Part shown: piece after piece, positions 55,767 to 64,000 of the stretch | Layout of the letters: the number at the start of each line of letters is the position of its first letter | Position numbering within the stretch: position 1 is the stretch's first letter | Source of the DNA: Streptomyces sp. RKAG293 | Lineage (GTDB): Bacteria; Actinomycetota; Actinomycetes; Streptomycetales; Streptomycetaceae | DNA length: 64,000 nucleotides | Reading direction: 5' to 3' | NCBI RefSeq assembly: GCF_023701745.1 | Contig: NZ_JAJOZB010000001.1 | Coordinates: 3,912,501 to 3,976,500 of the forward strand | Translations under genes and position numbers: made by a program | Notes under the pieces: generated by a model | The model's database searches: none | What the model was told of the DNA's origin: nothing | The model's input: only the letters and a program-made list of their open reading frames with translations

Positions 55767-57566
55767 TCAGAGCGCCGGGTAGGCGTTCTTCATGAGCTCC
55801 TGGAACTGGGCGGAGAACCACTGGCCCGCCAGCGGCGAGTTCGGCAGCGCGCCGGACATGCTGTTGCCGTTGCGGCCGTTGCCGGTGTAGGTCGGGTCGC
55901 ACATCCGGTCGAATCCCTTGCCCTCGTCGTTCGGGATCGCCGTGCTGGAACCGTCGGACTCACCCGGCGGCTTCACCCACACAAAGGCGTCGATCCCGGA
56001 CGCGGGAGCCGCGGTGGGCCGCTGGCCGAGACCGGCACCGGACTGGTTGCACCAGTTGCCGAGGTGGATGCGGCGATCGAGCCGGCCACCGTTGACGTAC
56101 GTGTCCACGGAGGTCGTCGCGCCCGGGCCGGCGGGCCGCGCCGCGCCGCCCCAGCCGTTGCGGGAGGTGTCGATCAGCATGCCGAGACCGGAGTTGAAAC
56201 CGGTCGTCACCAGGAGGCTGCGCAGCGCCTGGGCGTAGGTCTGCTCGTCGACGTACTGGTTCCAGTCCACCCACTTCGACTGGCGGACGCTCGTGCCGTT
56301 CACGTTGTCGGTGATCTTGAAGAACGGCTCGGTCGTCGCGCCGTAGTTGGCGGTGTTGACGATGAAGCCCGCCACGTCGTTGACGGTCGCGCCGCCCGTC
56401 GTCGCGGCCTTCAGGAACTCCTGGGCGGCCGGGCCCATGTTGGTGTCCCAGCCCAGCCAGCCGTGGTGCCCGGCGTCGATGTAGTTGTAGACGTTGGCGT
56501 ACGCGCCGAGCTTGTGCAGCGCGTAGCCGACGCCGGCCTCGTAGTTGCCGTTGGCCTTCATCGTCGCGCACGCCTCGGTCGAGCCGGCGGTGCCGCCCGC
56601 GTTGGTGACCAGGTTGGGCAGCGAGTCCGGCTCGATGATCGTGACGATGCGCAGCGCGGCGTAGGCCGGGTCGGCGATGATCGCGGCGATCGGGTCGATG
56701 TACTCGGTCTTGTAACGGCCGAGCTCGGTCGCGCCGAGTTCACCGTTGGAGGCGAGCGCCGCGCAGTCCCGGCCGGGCAGGTCGTAGACGACCAGTTCGA
56801 TGGTGAGCGGCTGTCCCGCGGCCTGGCTGACCGCCTTGTTCAGGTGGGCGCGCAGGCCCATGCCACCGTTCACACCGTTGATCGCCGCGATGCGGTCGAG
56901 CCATACGGCGGTCGACTGGTTGGCGATGCGGCTGCCGCCGGCCTCGGCCGCGGCCTTGGCGGACCACTCGGGGTTGACGTAGCCCTTGGCGCCCGCGTAC
57001 GGGTTGTCGACCCGGGTGCCGGGCGGCGGGGTGGTGGGCGGCGTCGTGGGCGGAGTGGTCGGCGGGGTGGTCGGTGGCGTCGTGGGGGGTGTGGTCGGCG
57101 TGCCGCCGTTGCAGGCGACGCCGTTGAGCGTGAAGGCGGTGGGGCTCGTGTTCGTGCCGCTGTAGGAGCCGTTGAAGCCGAAGTTCGTGGAACCGCCGGT
57201 CGCCAGGGTCCCGTTGTACGACAGGTTCTTGGCGGTGACGGCGGCGGCGCTCTGCGCGATGTCCGCGTTCCAGCCCTGGGTGACCTTCTGGTTGCCGGCG
57301 AACGACCAGCCCAGCGTCCAAGAAGTGACCGCGGGGCCGGTGTTGGTGACGGTCACCTGGGTGGTGAAGCCGGTGTCCCACTGGTTCTGCACCGTATACG
57401 CGACCGTGCATCCGGCGACCGCGTCCGTGGCGGCCGAGGCGTCGGTGGCGGTGAACGCGGCCGCGGTCCCGCCCGCGGTGGCGATGAGGAGACCTGCGGC
57501 CAGCACGGCCGTACGGCGGTGTCGTGGCGGTGGTAGCTGGCGTGGCTGTTGCGCTGCGGCTCTCAT
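55767..57566 (-). CDS. Secreted cellulase: CBM2 plus glycoside hydrolase family 6
   Basis: 599 residues. Signal peptide (RRTAVLAAGLLIATAGGTAA, cleavage near ASA-A at 46), CBM2 at about 50-150 with exposed Trp (QNQWDTGF, SWTLGWSF, QGWNADIAQ), a TTPP linker, and GH6 at about 185-595: VYDLPGRDCAA with the catalytic acid region, IIEPDSLPNLV, YIDAGHHGWLGW and FVWVKPPGESDGSS. GH6 enzymes are inverting; the extra loops suggest a cellobiohydrolase (Cel6B-like). The ATG at 57566 follows GGAGG. The CebR-type box at 57656 implies control by cello-oligosaccharides. Confidence 0.92.
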   Translation of the reverse strand: MRAAAQQPRQLPPPRHRRTAVLAAGLLIATAGGTAAAFTATDASAATDAVAGCTVAYTVQNQWDTGFTTQVTVTNTGPAVTSWTLGWSFAGNQKVTQGWNADIAQSAAAVTAKNLSYNGTLATGGSTNFGFNGSYSGTNTSPTAFTLNGVACNGGTPTTPPTTPPTTPPTTPPTTPPTTPPPGTRVDNPYAGAKGYVNPEWSAKAAAEAGGSRIANQSTAVWLDRIAAINGVNGGMGLRAHLNKAVSQAAGQPLTIELVVYDLPGRDCAALASNGELGATELGRYKTEYIDPIAAIIADPAYAALRIVTIIEPDSLPNLVTNAGGTAGSTEACATMKANGNYEAGVGYALHKLGAYANVYNYIDAGHHGWLGWDTNMGPAAQEFLKAATTGGATVNDVAGFIVNTANYGATTEPFFKITDNVNGTSVRQSKWVDWNQYVDEQTYAQALRSLLVTTGFNSGLGMLIDTSRNGWGGAARPAGPGATTSVDTYVNGGRLDRRIHLGNWCNQSGAGLGQRPTAAPASGIDAFVWVKPPGESDGSSTAIPNDEGKGFDRMCDPTYTGNGRNGNSMSGALPNSPLAGQWFSAQFQELMKNAYPAL

Positions 57567-57655
57567 GTGCGGACTACCTCCGGGGTGGGGGTGAGCTTTC
57601 AAGTCGTCGGGGGAGGTGGTGCGTTGATGCCTGGTGCGGTTACACGCTCTTAACG

Positions 57656-57669
57656 TGGGAGCGCTCCCA
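57656..57669. promoter_or_regulatory. CebR operator
   Basis: TGGGAGCGCTCCCA, a perfect 14-bp palindrome identical to the known CebR box, 90-103 bases upstream of the GH6 ATG. CebR represses cellulase and cellobiose-uptake genes until cellobiose/cellotriose bind. Confidence 0.92.
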
Positions 57670-57750
57670 TAGTTGGGCGTTGGCCAAGTCCTGTCAACGC
57701 TTCGAACAGAACCGCCGCCGGCCGGAAACCCGGCCCGCCCCTACGCGATC

Positions 57751-57780
57751 GCCGTTTACGCGGTAGCCGTTTACGCGGTA
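57751..57780. repeat. 15-bp tandem duplication
   Basis: GCCGTTTACGCGGTA twice in succession, three bases before the stop of the FAD dehydrogenase gene (minus strand). Third partial unit GCCCTACGCC follows. Confidence 0.75.
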
Positions 57781-57783
57781 GCC

Positions 57784-59439
57784 CTACGCCGTCGCCGCTG
57801 CCGCCGCCCGCCCCGCCGTACGCCCGGAGAAGATGCAGCCGCCGAGGAACGTGCCCTCCAGCGAGCGGTAGCCGTGCATGCCCCCGCCGCCGAACCCGGC
57901 CGCCTCGCCCGCCGCGTACAGCCCGCCGAACGGTTCCCCGCCCGCGCGCAGCACCCGTCCGCCGAGGTCGGTCTCCAGTCCGCCGAGCGACTTGCGGGTC
58001 AGGATGTTCAGCCGGACGGCGATCAGCGGGCCCGCCTTCGGGTCCAGGATCCGGTGCGGCGACGCCGTGCGGATCAGCTTGTCGCCGAGGTAGTTGCGCG
58101 CTCCGCGCATCGCCATGACCTGGAGGTCCTTGGTGAACGTGTTCGCGATCTCCCGGTCCCGCGCCTCGATCTCACGGCGCAGCGCGGTCTCGTCGATCAG
58201 CGCGTCCTCGGTGATCGCGTTCATCCCCCGGACCAGCGCCGGCAGGTCCTTCTCGACCACGAAGTCGGGGCCGTGCTTCTTGAAGGCCTCGACGGGTCCG
58301 GTCGCGCCCGGCAGCGCGCGCTTGAGCACCTCGCGCACGCTCTTGCCCGTCAGGTCCGGGTTCTGCTCGGAGCCCGAGAGCGCGAACTCCTTCTCGATGA
58401 TCTTCTGGGTGAGGACGAACCACGTGTAGTCGTAGCCCGTCGTCATGATGTGCTCCAGCGTCCCCAGCGTGTCGAACCCCGGGAACAGCGGCACCGGCAG
58501 CCGCTCGCCGCGCGCGTTCAGCCACAGCGACGACGGGCCCGGCAGGATCCGGATGCCGTGCCGCGCCCAGATCGGGTCCCAGTTCTCGATGCCCTCGGTG
58601 TAGTGCCACATCCGGTCGCCGTTGATCAGGTTCGCGCCGGCGGCACCGGCCGTGCCGAGCATCAGGCCGTCGACGTGCGCCGGGACGCCGGACAGCAGCT
58701 TCTCGGGGGGCGTGCCGAGCCGGGCGGGCCAGCTCTTCCGCACGAGGTCGTGGTTGCCGCCGATGCCTCCGGAGGTGACGATCACGGCCTGCGCCGTCAG
58801 GGTGAACGCCTCGAGCACCTCGCGCGAACTGGCCTCACCGCGCTGCGCGCCGTCGGCGACCAGGATCTCGCCGGTCACGCCGTCCACCGTGCCGTCGGTG
58901 GTGTTCAGCCCGGTCACCCGGTGCCGGAACCGCAGTTCGACGCGGCCCCGCGCGACCGCTTCGCGCACCTGGCGGACGAACGGCTCGATGATGCCGGGGC
59001 CGGTGCCCCAGGTGATGTGGAAGCGCGGCACCGAGTTGCCGGGGCCGGTCGCCAGGAAGCCGCCGCGTTCGGCCCAGCCGACCACCGGGAAGAAGCGCAC
59101 GCCGCGCTCGTGCAGCCAGGCGCGCTTCTCACCCGCGGCGAAGTCCACGTACGCCTCGGCCCACTTGCGCGGCCAGTGGTCCTCCGGACGGTCGAAGCCG
59201 GCGGTGCCCATCCAGTCCTGGAGGGCCAGCTCCGGGCTGTCCTTGATGCGCATCCGGCGCTGCTCGGGCGAGTCGACCAGGAACAGCCCGCCGAACGACC
59301 AGAACGCCTGCCCGCCGAACGACGCCTCGGGTTCCTGGTCCACCAGGATCACCTTGCGGCCCGCCGCGGCCAGCTCTGCTGTCGCCACCAGCCCGGAGAG
59401 CCCTGCTCCTACGACGATGACGTCCGCGTCCATTGCCAT
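57784..59439 (-). CDS. FAD-dependent dehydrogenase (KstD/FRD-like)
   Basis: 551-residue flavoprotein. N-terminal DADVIVVGAGLSGLVATAELA binds FAD; FGGQAFWSFGGLF, TSGGIGGNH and the C-terminal YAAGEAAGFGGGGMHGYRS with LEGTFLGGC are typical of the FAD-binding dehydrogenase group related to ketosteroid dehydrogenases and fumarate reductases. No signal peptide. The ATG at 59439 has GGAGG eight bases upstream. Substrate unknown. Confidence 0.88.
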   Translation of the reverse strand: MAMDADVIVVGAGLSGLVATAELAAAGRKVILVDQEPEASFGGQAFWSFGGLFLVDSPEQRRMRIKDSPELALQDWMGTAGFDRPEDHWPRKWAEAYVDFAAGEKRAWLHERGVRFFPVVGWAERGGFLATGPGNSVPRFHITWGTGPGIIEPFVRQVREAVARGRVELRFRHRVTGLNTTDGTVDGVTGEILVADGAQRGEASSREVLEAFTLTAQAVIVTSGGIGGNHDLVRKSWPARLGTPPEKLLSGVPAHVDGLMLGTAGAAGANLINGDRMWHYTEGIENWDPIWARHGIRILPGPSSLWLNARGERLPVPLFPGFDTLGTLEHIMTTGYDYTWFVLTQKIIEKEFALSGSEQNPDLTGKSVREVLKRALPGATGPVEAFKKHGPDFVVEKDLPALVRGMNAITEDALIDETALRREIEARDREIANTFTKDLQVMAMRGARNYLGDKLIRTASPHRILDPKAGPLIAVRLNILTRKSLGGLETDLGGRVLRAGGEPFGGLYAAGEAAGFGGGGMHGYRSLEGTFLGGCIFSGRTAGRAAAAATA

Positions 59440-59482
59440 GGCGGTGCCCTCCGGGTGCGGTGGTCGGATGCTCGGGGGCACG

Positions 59483-60277
59483 TTACCTCGCGGTAGGGGC
59501 CGTCACCGAGCGGGGGTTGAAGCCGAAGGGGAGTTCGAGCCGGTGCGCCCGCATCAGGTCCTCGTCGCAGAGGAGTTCCTGGGTGCGGCCGTCTGCGGTG
59601 ATGACGCCGTCGCTGAGGACGACCGCGCGGGGGCAGAGCTCCAGGGCGTACGGGAGGTCGTGGGTGACCATCAGGACGGTGACGTCCAGCGAGCGGAGGA
59701 TGTCGGCCAGCTCGCGGCGGGACGCGGGGTCGAGATTGGAGGAGGGCTCGTCCAGGACCAGGATCTCCGGGCGCATCGCGAGCACGGTGGCCACCGCGAC
59801 CCGGCGGCGCTGTCCGAAGGACAGGTGGTGCGGCGGGCGGGCCGCGAAGTCGGCCATCCCGACCTGGTCGAGGGCGGTCATGACGCGCGCCTCCAGCTCC
59901 GGGCCGCGCAGGCCCCCGGCGGCGGGGCCGAAGGCGACGTCCTCGCGGACGGTCGGCATGAAGAGCTGGTCGTCGGGGTCCTGGAAGACGATGCCGACCC
60001 GGCGGCGGATCTCGGCGAGGTGCTTCTTGCCGACGGGCAGACCGCCGACGGTGACCGTCCCGGCGCCGCCGGTCAGGATCCCGTTGAGGTGCAGGACGAG
60101 GGTGGTCTTGCCCGCGCCGTTGGGGCCGAGCAGCGCCACCCGCTCACCGCGGGCGACGCTCAGGTCGACGCCGAAGAGGGCCTGGTGACCGTCGGGGTAG
60201 GCGAAGGCGAGGCCGCGCACGTCCAGCGAGGGAGGCATCGTGCCGGCGGTCGGGTCACGGGTCAGTTCGGTGGTCAT
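59483..60277 (-). CDS. cbiO: Cobalt/nickel ECF transporter ATPase CbiO
   Basis: 264-residue ABC ATPase energising the CbiMQ transporter. Walker A GPNGAGKTT, Q-loop FQDPDDQLF (typical of ECF A-components), signature LSFGQRRR, Walker B ILVLDEPSSNLD and VTHDLPYA. The ATG at 60277 overlaps the cbiQ stop (ATGA). Last gene of cbiMN-cbiQ-cbiO. Confidence 0.94.
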   Translation of the reverse strand: MTTELTRDPTAGTMPPSLDVRGLAFAYPDGHQALFGVDLSVARGERVALLGPNGAGKTTLVLHLNGILTGGAGTVTVGGLPVGKKHLAEIRRRVGIVFQDPDDQLFMPTVREDVAFGPAAGGLRGPELEARVMTALDQVGMADFAARPPHHLSFGQRRRVAVATVLAMRPEILVLDEPSSNLDPASRRELADILRSLDVTVLMVTHDLPYALELCPRAVVLSDGVITADGRTQELLCDEDLMRAHRLELPFGFNPRSVTAPTAR

Positions 60278-61038
60278 CTCAGCGTCCATCCTGTCAGGCA
60301 GACGGCCAGGGCCAGTACGGGGAGCACGGCGGCGTGCGACCACTGGGTGCGGGTGGCGGTGACGTCGTCGATGACGGGCATCGTGCCGGTGTAGCCGCGG
60401 CTGACCATCGCCAGGTGGACGCGTTCACCGCGTTCGTAGGAGCGGATGAACAGCGCGCCCGCGGACTTCGCGAGGACCGGCCAGTGCCGGATGCCGCGGG
60501 CCTGGAAGCCGCGCGACTCCCGGGCGATCCGCATCCGCCGCATCTCGTCGGTGATGACATCGCCGTAGCGGATCATGAAGGACGCGATCTGGACGAGGAG
60601 CGGCGGCATCCGCAGCCGCTGGAGGCCCAGCAGCAGCTCGCGCAGTTCGGTGGTGGCGGCGAGCAGGACGGACGCGGCGACGCCGAGGGTGCCCTTGGCC
60701 AGCACGTTCCAGGCGCCCCACAGGCCGCTCTCGCTCAGCGACATGCCGAGGACGTGGACCTGCGGGCCGGTCGCGACGAACGGCAGCAGGACGGCGAAGG
60801 CCACGAACGGCACCTCGATGACGAGCCTGCGGAGCAGGAACGCGATCGGGACGCGGGCGCGGAACGCGACGGCCACGAGCAGGACCGCGTACAGGCCGAA
60901 GGCCCACATCGCCTCGCGCGGGGTGGAGACCACGACGAGGACGAAGCCGAAGACGGCCGCGATCTTGCAGTGCGGGGGCATCCCGTGCACGGGCGAGTGC
61001 CCGTGCCGGTAGAGCCGGTGTGCGTGTCCCGCGCCCAT
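60274..61038 (-). CDS. cbiQ: ECF transporter T-component CbiQ
   Basis: 254 residues, about six TM helices with the coupling motifs ARESRGF and ERGERVHLAMVSRGY, diagnostic of CbiQ/EcfT. The N-terminus is His-rich (GHAHRLYRHGHSPVHG), which may help metal handling. The ATG at 61038 is two bases after the cbiM stop. Confidence 0.93.
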   Translation of the reverse strand: MGAGHAHRLYRHGHSPVHGMPPHCKIAAVFGFVLVVVSTPREAMWAFGLYAVLLVAVAFRARVPIAFLLRRLVIEVPFVAFAVLLPFVATGPQVHVLGMSLSESGLWGAWNVLAKGTLGVAASVLLAATTELRELLLGLQRLRMPPLLVQIASFMIRYGDVITDEMRRMRIARESRGFQARGIRHWPVLAKSAGALFIRSYERGERVHLAMVSRGYTGTMPVIDDVTATRTQWSHAAVLPVLALAVCLTGWTLR

Positions 61039-61040
61039 GG

Positions 61041-62141
61041 TCAGGCCCCCTGGCCCTGGATCGGGTGGACGGTGTGCGTGCGGCGGCGCCGTACGACGAT
61101 GAAGACGCCGGAGCCGACGGTCAGGGTCGCGCCGACGCCGATGACCCCGGCGAGGCCGCCCGACAGCCGGGCGTCGCCGACGTCCTTGACGCTGTAGCCC
61201 GCGAGCGGGGAGTCGTCGGTCGCGTGCGGCTTGGCCTTCTCGTCGATGCCCTTGTCGTGCGCGACCTTCTCCAGGCCGTCGGGGCTGGCGGAGGCGTAGT
61301 AGCTGACGCCGCCCGCGAGGGCCAGCGCCGCGATCAGGCCCGCGATCCAGACCGGCCGGTTGGAACGGCCGGCGGGGGCCGGGGAGGTCACGACGGCGGC
61401 GGGCGCCGGGGTGGCCACGGTCACGGCGGCCGGACGGGCCTCGCCCGGCACCAGCGGGGCGCCGGTCGGCGTGGTGCGCAGCTCCAGCGGCTTGCTCAGC
61501 CCCCTGGCGCCGTAGACCAGGTCGGGGCGGACGGCGACGACCGCGCCGACGGTGGCGGCGGTGATCGCGGCCTCGCCGATGCCGATCAGCACATGGACGC
61601 CGACCATCGCGGTGGCGACCTTGCCGATCGGCACGTCGGTGGTGCCGCCGAGCCAGTAGATCGTGGTGAAGGCGACGGCGGCGGCCGGCACCGAGACGAC
61701 CGCGGCGGCGAACGAGGCGACGGTGATGGAGGCGCGGCTGCGCGGCAGCACCTTCACGAGGCCGCGGAAGATCGCGTAGGCGACGACGGTCGTCACGATC
61801 GCCATGTCGGTGATGTTGGTGCCGAGCGCGGTGAGCCCGCCGTCCGCGAACAGGACGCCCTGCATCAGCAGGACCACGGACACGCACAGGACCCCTGTGT
61901 AGGGGCCGACGAGAATCGCCGCGAGCGCGCCGCCCAGCAGATGGCCGCTGGTGCCGGCGGCCACCGGGAAGTTCAGCATCTGCACGGCGAAGATGAAGGC
62001 GGCCACCAGGCCCGCGAGCGGCGCGGTGCGCTCGTCCAGCTCGCGGCGGGCGCCGCGCAGGCTGATCGCGACGGCCGCGACGGCCACGACGCCGGTCGCC
62101 GCCGACACCGGGGTGTCGATGAATCCGTCGGGTACGTGCAT
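61041..62141 (-). CDS. cbiM: Cobalt/nickel S-component, CbiM-CbiN fusion
   Basis: 366 residues. The CbiM part starts MHVPDGFID; the N-terminal Met1-His2 binds the metal in this family. Six to seven TM helices follow with TSGHLLGGALAAILVGP. A Pro/Ala linker (about 228-265) joins a CbiN-like module with two TM helices and the PDGLEKVA motif of the PDGLE domain. The ATG at 62141 has GAGGGG upstream. No cobalamin riboswitch precedes it; a candidate Nur box does. Confidence 0.92.
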   Translation of the reverse strand: MHVPDGFIDTPVSAATGVVAVAAVAISLRGARRELDERTAPLAGLVAAFIFAVQMLNFPVAAGTSGHLLGGALAAILVGPYTGVLCVSVVLLMQGVLFADGGLTALGTNITDMAIVTTVVAYAIFRGLVKVLPRSRASITVASFAAAVVSVPAAAVAFTTIYWLGGTTDVPIGKVATAMVGVHVLIGIGEAAITAATVGAVVAVRPDLVYGARGLSKPLELRTTPTGAPLVPGEARPAAVTVATPAPAAVVTSPAPAGRSNRPVWIAGLIAALALAGGVSYYASASPDGLEKVAHDKGIDEKAKPHATDDSPLAGYSVKDVGDARLSGGLAGVIGVGATLTVGSGVFIVVRRRRTHTVHPIQGQGA

Positions 62142-62191
62142 GGGGGTCCCCTCAAGTACTGCCTGGTCAACCGTTCGATGATAGTGGCTAC

Positions 62192-62208
62192 CTGCAAGTG
62201 ATGTGCAA
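62192..62208. promoter_or_regulatory. Candidate Nur box
   Basis: On the minus strand TTGCAC-ATCAC-TTGCAG, matching the Nur consensus tTGCaa-N5-ttGCAA at ten of twelve positions, 51-67 bases upstream of cbiM. Suggests repression by nickel and hence a Ni transporter. Confidence 0.45.
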
Positions 62209-62277
62209 GAGCGGTTCAGGTGCATCGGGAGCGCGTACGAGTTGCCCGCGCCCCCCATGCCCAGAACCATGGGGTAG

Positions 62278-64000
62278 GTGAGCGATGGCGCGTATCTCCG
62301 GTATCCGCACATTCACGGCGAACTGCTGTGCTTCGTCGCCGAGGACGACGTCTGGGTCGCACCCCTGGGGCGGCCGGGCGGCGTTCCCGGCCGGGCCTGG
62401 CGGGTCACGGCCGACCGCACGAGGGTCGGCTCGCCGCGCTTCTCGCCGGACGGCTCCGCCCTCGCCTTCACCTCGTGGCGCAGTCTGGACCCGGAGATCC
62501 ATCTCGCCCCGGTGGACGGCGGCCCGGCCCGCCGGCTGACGTACTGGGGCAGCTTCGACACCCGCGTGTGCTCCTGGACGCCCGACGGGCAGATCCTCGC
62601 GGTCTCCTCGCACGGCCAGCCGTTCTCGTACTTCTCCTGGGCCCACAGCGTGCCGACCGACGGTTGTCCCGGCGGCCGGCTGCCGTGGGGCCCGGTCTCG
62701 GACATCGCGGTGAGCGACGCCGCCGGGGAGCGCCACACGCTGCTGCTGAGCGGCACCCCGCCGCACGAGCCGCACGCCTGGAAGCGGTACCGGGGCGGTG
62801 CGACGGGGCGGCTGTGGCTGCACGGCGAGCGGCTGGTGCCGACGATCGACGGGCATCTGAACTCGCCGATGTTCGTGGGCGCCCGTATCGCGTTCCTCTC
62901 CGACCACGAGGGCGTCGGCAATCTCTACTCGTGCGCGCCGGACGGTACGGACCTGCGCCGCCACACCGACCACGCGGACTTCTACGCCCGCAGCGCCTCG
63001 ACCGACGGGGAGCGGGTCGTCTACCAGTGCGCGGGCGAGCTGTGGATCGTCGACGACCTCTCCCCCGGCGCCCGGCCCCGCAAGCTGGACGTCCGGCTGG
63101 GCGGCCCGCGCGCCGGCCGGCGGCCCTACCAGGTGCCCGCCGCGTCGAACCTGGACGGCCTGGCCTGCGACCGGACCGGCCGCGCCAGCGCGGTCTGCGT
63201 CCGCGGCAGCCTGTACTGGCTGACCCACCGCGACGGACCGGCCCGCACCATCGCCGACGAGCCGGGCGCGCGCGTCCGGCTGCCCGAGATGCTCGGGGAC
63301 ACCGGCCGGATCGCCTTCGTCACGGACGCGGAGGGCGAGGACGGCATCGAGATCGCCCATCTGCCGGGCCGGGCCAGCCGTCCGGCGGTCCGCGCGGCGC
63401 TGGAGGGCCTCGACGAGGACGACGAAGGCAACGCCCTGGACGAGGACGACGAGGAGACCGCCACTCCCCTGAACACCCCCGCGGTCTCCACCGGCACCGC
63501 CGGCCGCGCCGCCGTCACCGGCACCGGGCCCCGGCTCGGCGTCGGCGAACTGGGCCGCGTACTGGAGCTGGTCTCGTCCCCTGACGGCCGCACCCTGGCC
63601 GTCGCCGCGAACGACGGGCGGCTGCTGCTCGTCGCCACTGGCGAAGGGGGCGATGCGGGCGGGAACGGGGAAACGGAAGGCGGGGGCTTCGTGACCGACC
63701 CCGACCACGCGAGCAGCTCGTCCGGGACGGTGACCGAGCTGATCCGGTCCACGAACGGCCCCGTCCGAGATCTCGCGTTCTCCCCCGACTCGGCCTGGCT
63801 GACCTGGTCCCACCCGGGGATCGGCCGGTCGCTGCGCTCGGTGAAGATCGCCAAGCTCGCGGACCGCATGATCATCGACGTGACGAACGGCCGCTTCGAG
63901 GACGAGCAGCCGGTCTTCACCCTCGACGGCCGCTATCTGGCGTTCCTGTCCTGGCGCGGCTTCGACCCGGTCTACGACGTGCACACCGGCGACCTGTCGT
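62278..64000 (+). CDS. Tricorn-type S41 protease homologue (partial)
   Basis: 574 codons visible, open to the window edge; the family is about 1,050-1,100 residues. The N-terminal beta-propeller is recognisable from YLRYPHIHGELLCFVAEDDV, VTADRTRVGSPRFSPDGSAL, WRSLDPEIHLAPVDGGPARR and HADFYARSASTDGERVVYQ, followed by the start of the second propeller (FSPDSAWLTWSHP). An acidic, non-conserved insertion (EGLDEDDEGNALDEDDEE) lies at about 381-398. The PDZ and serine-protease domains lie outside the window. GTG 62278 begins the family-specific sequence; the ribosome site is weak. Confidence 0.9.
   Translation, partial: MSDGAYLRYPHIHGELLCFVAEDDVWVAPLGRPGGVPGRAWRVTADRTRVGSPRFSPDGSALAFTSWRSLDPEIHLAPVDGGPARRLTYWGSFDTRVCSWTPDGQILAVSSHGQPFSYFSWAHSVPTDGCPGGRLPWGPVSDIAVSDAAGERHTLLLSGTPPHEPHAWKRYRGGATGRLWLHGERLVPTIDGHLNSPMFVGARIAFLSDHEGVGNLYSCAPDGTDLRRHTDHADFYARSASTDGERVVYQCAGELWIVDDLSPGARPRKLDVRLGGPRAGRRPYQVPAASNLDGLACDRTGRASAVCVRGSLYWLTHRDGPARTIADEPGARVRLPEMLGDTGRIAFVTDAEGEDGIEIAHLPGRASRPAVRAALEGLDEDDEGNALDEDDEETATPLNTPAVSTGTAGRAAVTGTGPRLGVGELGRVLELVSSPDGRTLAVAANDGRLLLVATGEGGDAGGNGETEGGGFVTDPDHASSSSGTVTELIRSTNGPVRDLAFSPDSAWLTWSHPGIGRSLRSVKIAKLADRMIIDVTNGRFEDEQPVFTLDGRYLAFLSWRGFDPVYDVHTGDLS

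Noticed and set aside
54894..57536. 880-codon frame opposite the esterase and GH6 genes
   Set aside because: Antisense shadow; runs through two unrelated genes and the terminator between them.
62142..62277. Cobalamin riboswitch upstream of cbiM
   Set aside because: Only 136 bp are available and no B12-box-like or multi-stem pattern was found.

Overview
The window is high-GC actinobacterial DNA that reads as Streptomyces chromosome. Supporting signs are GTG starts, purine-rich ribosome sites, many 4-base start/stop overlaps (ATGA, GTGA), and a core gene order typical of that genus: ppc, a desaturase/TetR pair, tRNA-Gln, glmU, prs, rplY, pth, tam/tamR, galTEK, an ABC-F protein, ispE, rsmA, rpfB, tatD, rsmI, pmt, a penicillin-binding protein and a CbiMQO-type metal transporter. 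Both edge genes are cut: an FtsX-like permease on the left and a tricorn-type protease on the right.

Layout. 1-5.5 kb: MacB/Lol-type ABC exporter, a 14-TM drug exporter and a coiled-coil protein. 5.6-11.5 kb: a divergent locus with two predicted Zn-dependent deaminase-fold proteins and three SUKH/SMI1 immunity domains plus a lipoprotein. 11.5-17.6 kb: an unpaired sensor kinase, ppc, and a desaturase with its TetR partner. 17.8-22.6 kb: tRNA-Gln(UUG), glmU, prs, rplY with a leader that can pair with its own ribosome site, and pth. 22.6-30 kb: glyoxalase-fold protein, tam with divergent tamR, and the galTEK operon flanked by two NarL-type regulators, one lacking its phospho-acceptor Asp. 30-34 kb: a membrane-anchored beta-propeller protein and an ABC-F ATPase.

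34.2-38.5 kb is an accessory patch. It holds a small protein, a DUF6879 gene broken by a one-base deletion, and an XRE-HTH remnant deletion-fused to a methyltransferase remnant that is itself frameshifted. These are followed by an intact WhiJ-type set (XRE/DUF5753, DUF397, RsbW-like ATPase) and a STAS protein. 38.8-46.8 kb carries an ECF sigma factor with a coupled membrane protein, the ispE-rsmA-rpfB-tatD block, and a TetR/hydroxysteroid dehydrogenase pair.

The most interesting region is 49,670-52,568. A 78-bp perfect direct repeat made of the 3' end of pmt brackets a 2.7-kb insert of visibly lower GC that carries a type IV abortive-infection pair (AbiEi intact, AbiEii frameshifted in a G-run). 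The left repeat rebuilds the pmt C-terminus, as expected of a site-specific integrative element, yet no recombinase is present. Pmt is required for phage phiC31 infection in S. coelicolor, so an anti-phage cassette sits in a phage-susceptibility gene.

The right end holds a penicillin-binding protein, a beta-lactamase-fold esterase, a secreted GH6 cellulase behind a perfect CebR-type palindrome, a flavoprotein dehydrogenase, a Co/Ni ECF transporter with a candidate Nur box, and the tricorn-like protease. All functions are read from sequence motifs and gene context; no database search was run.
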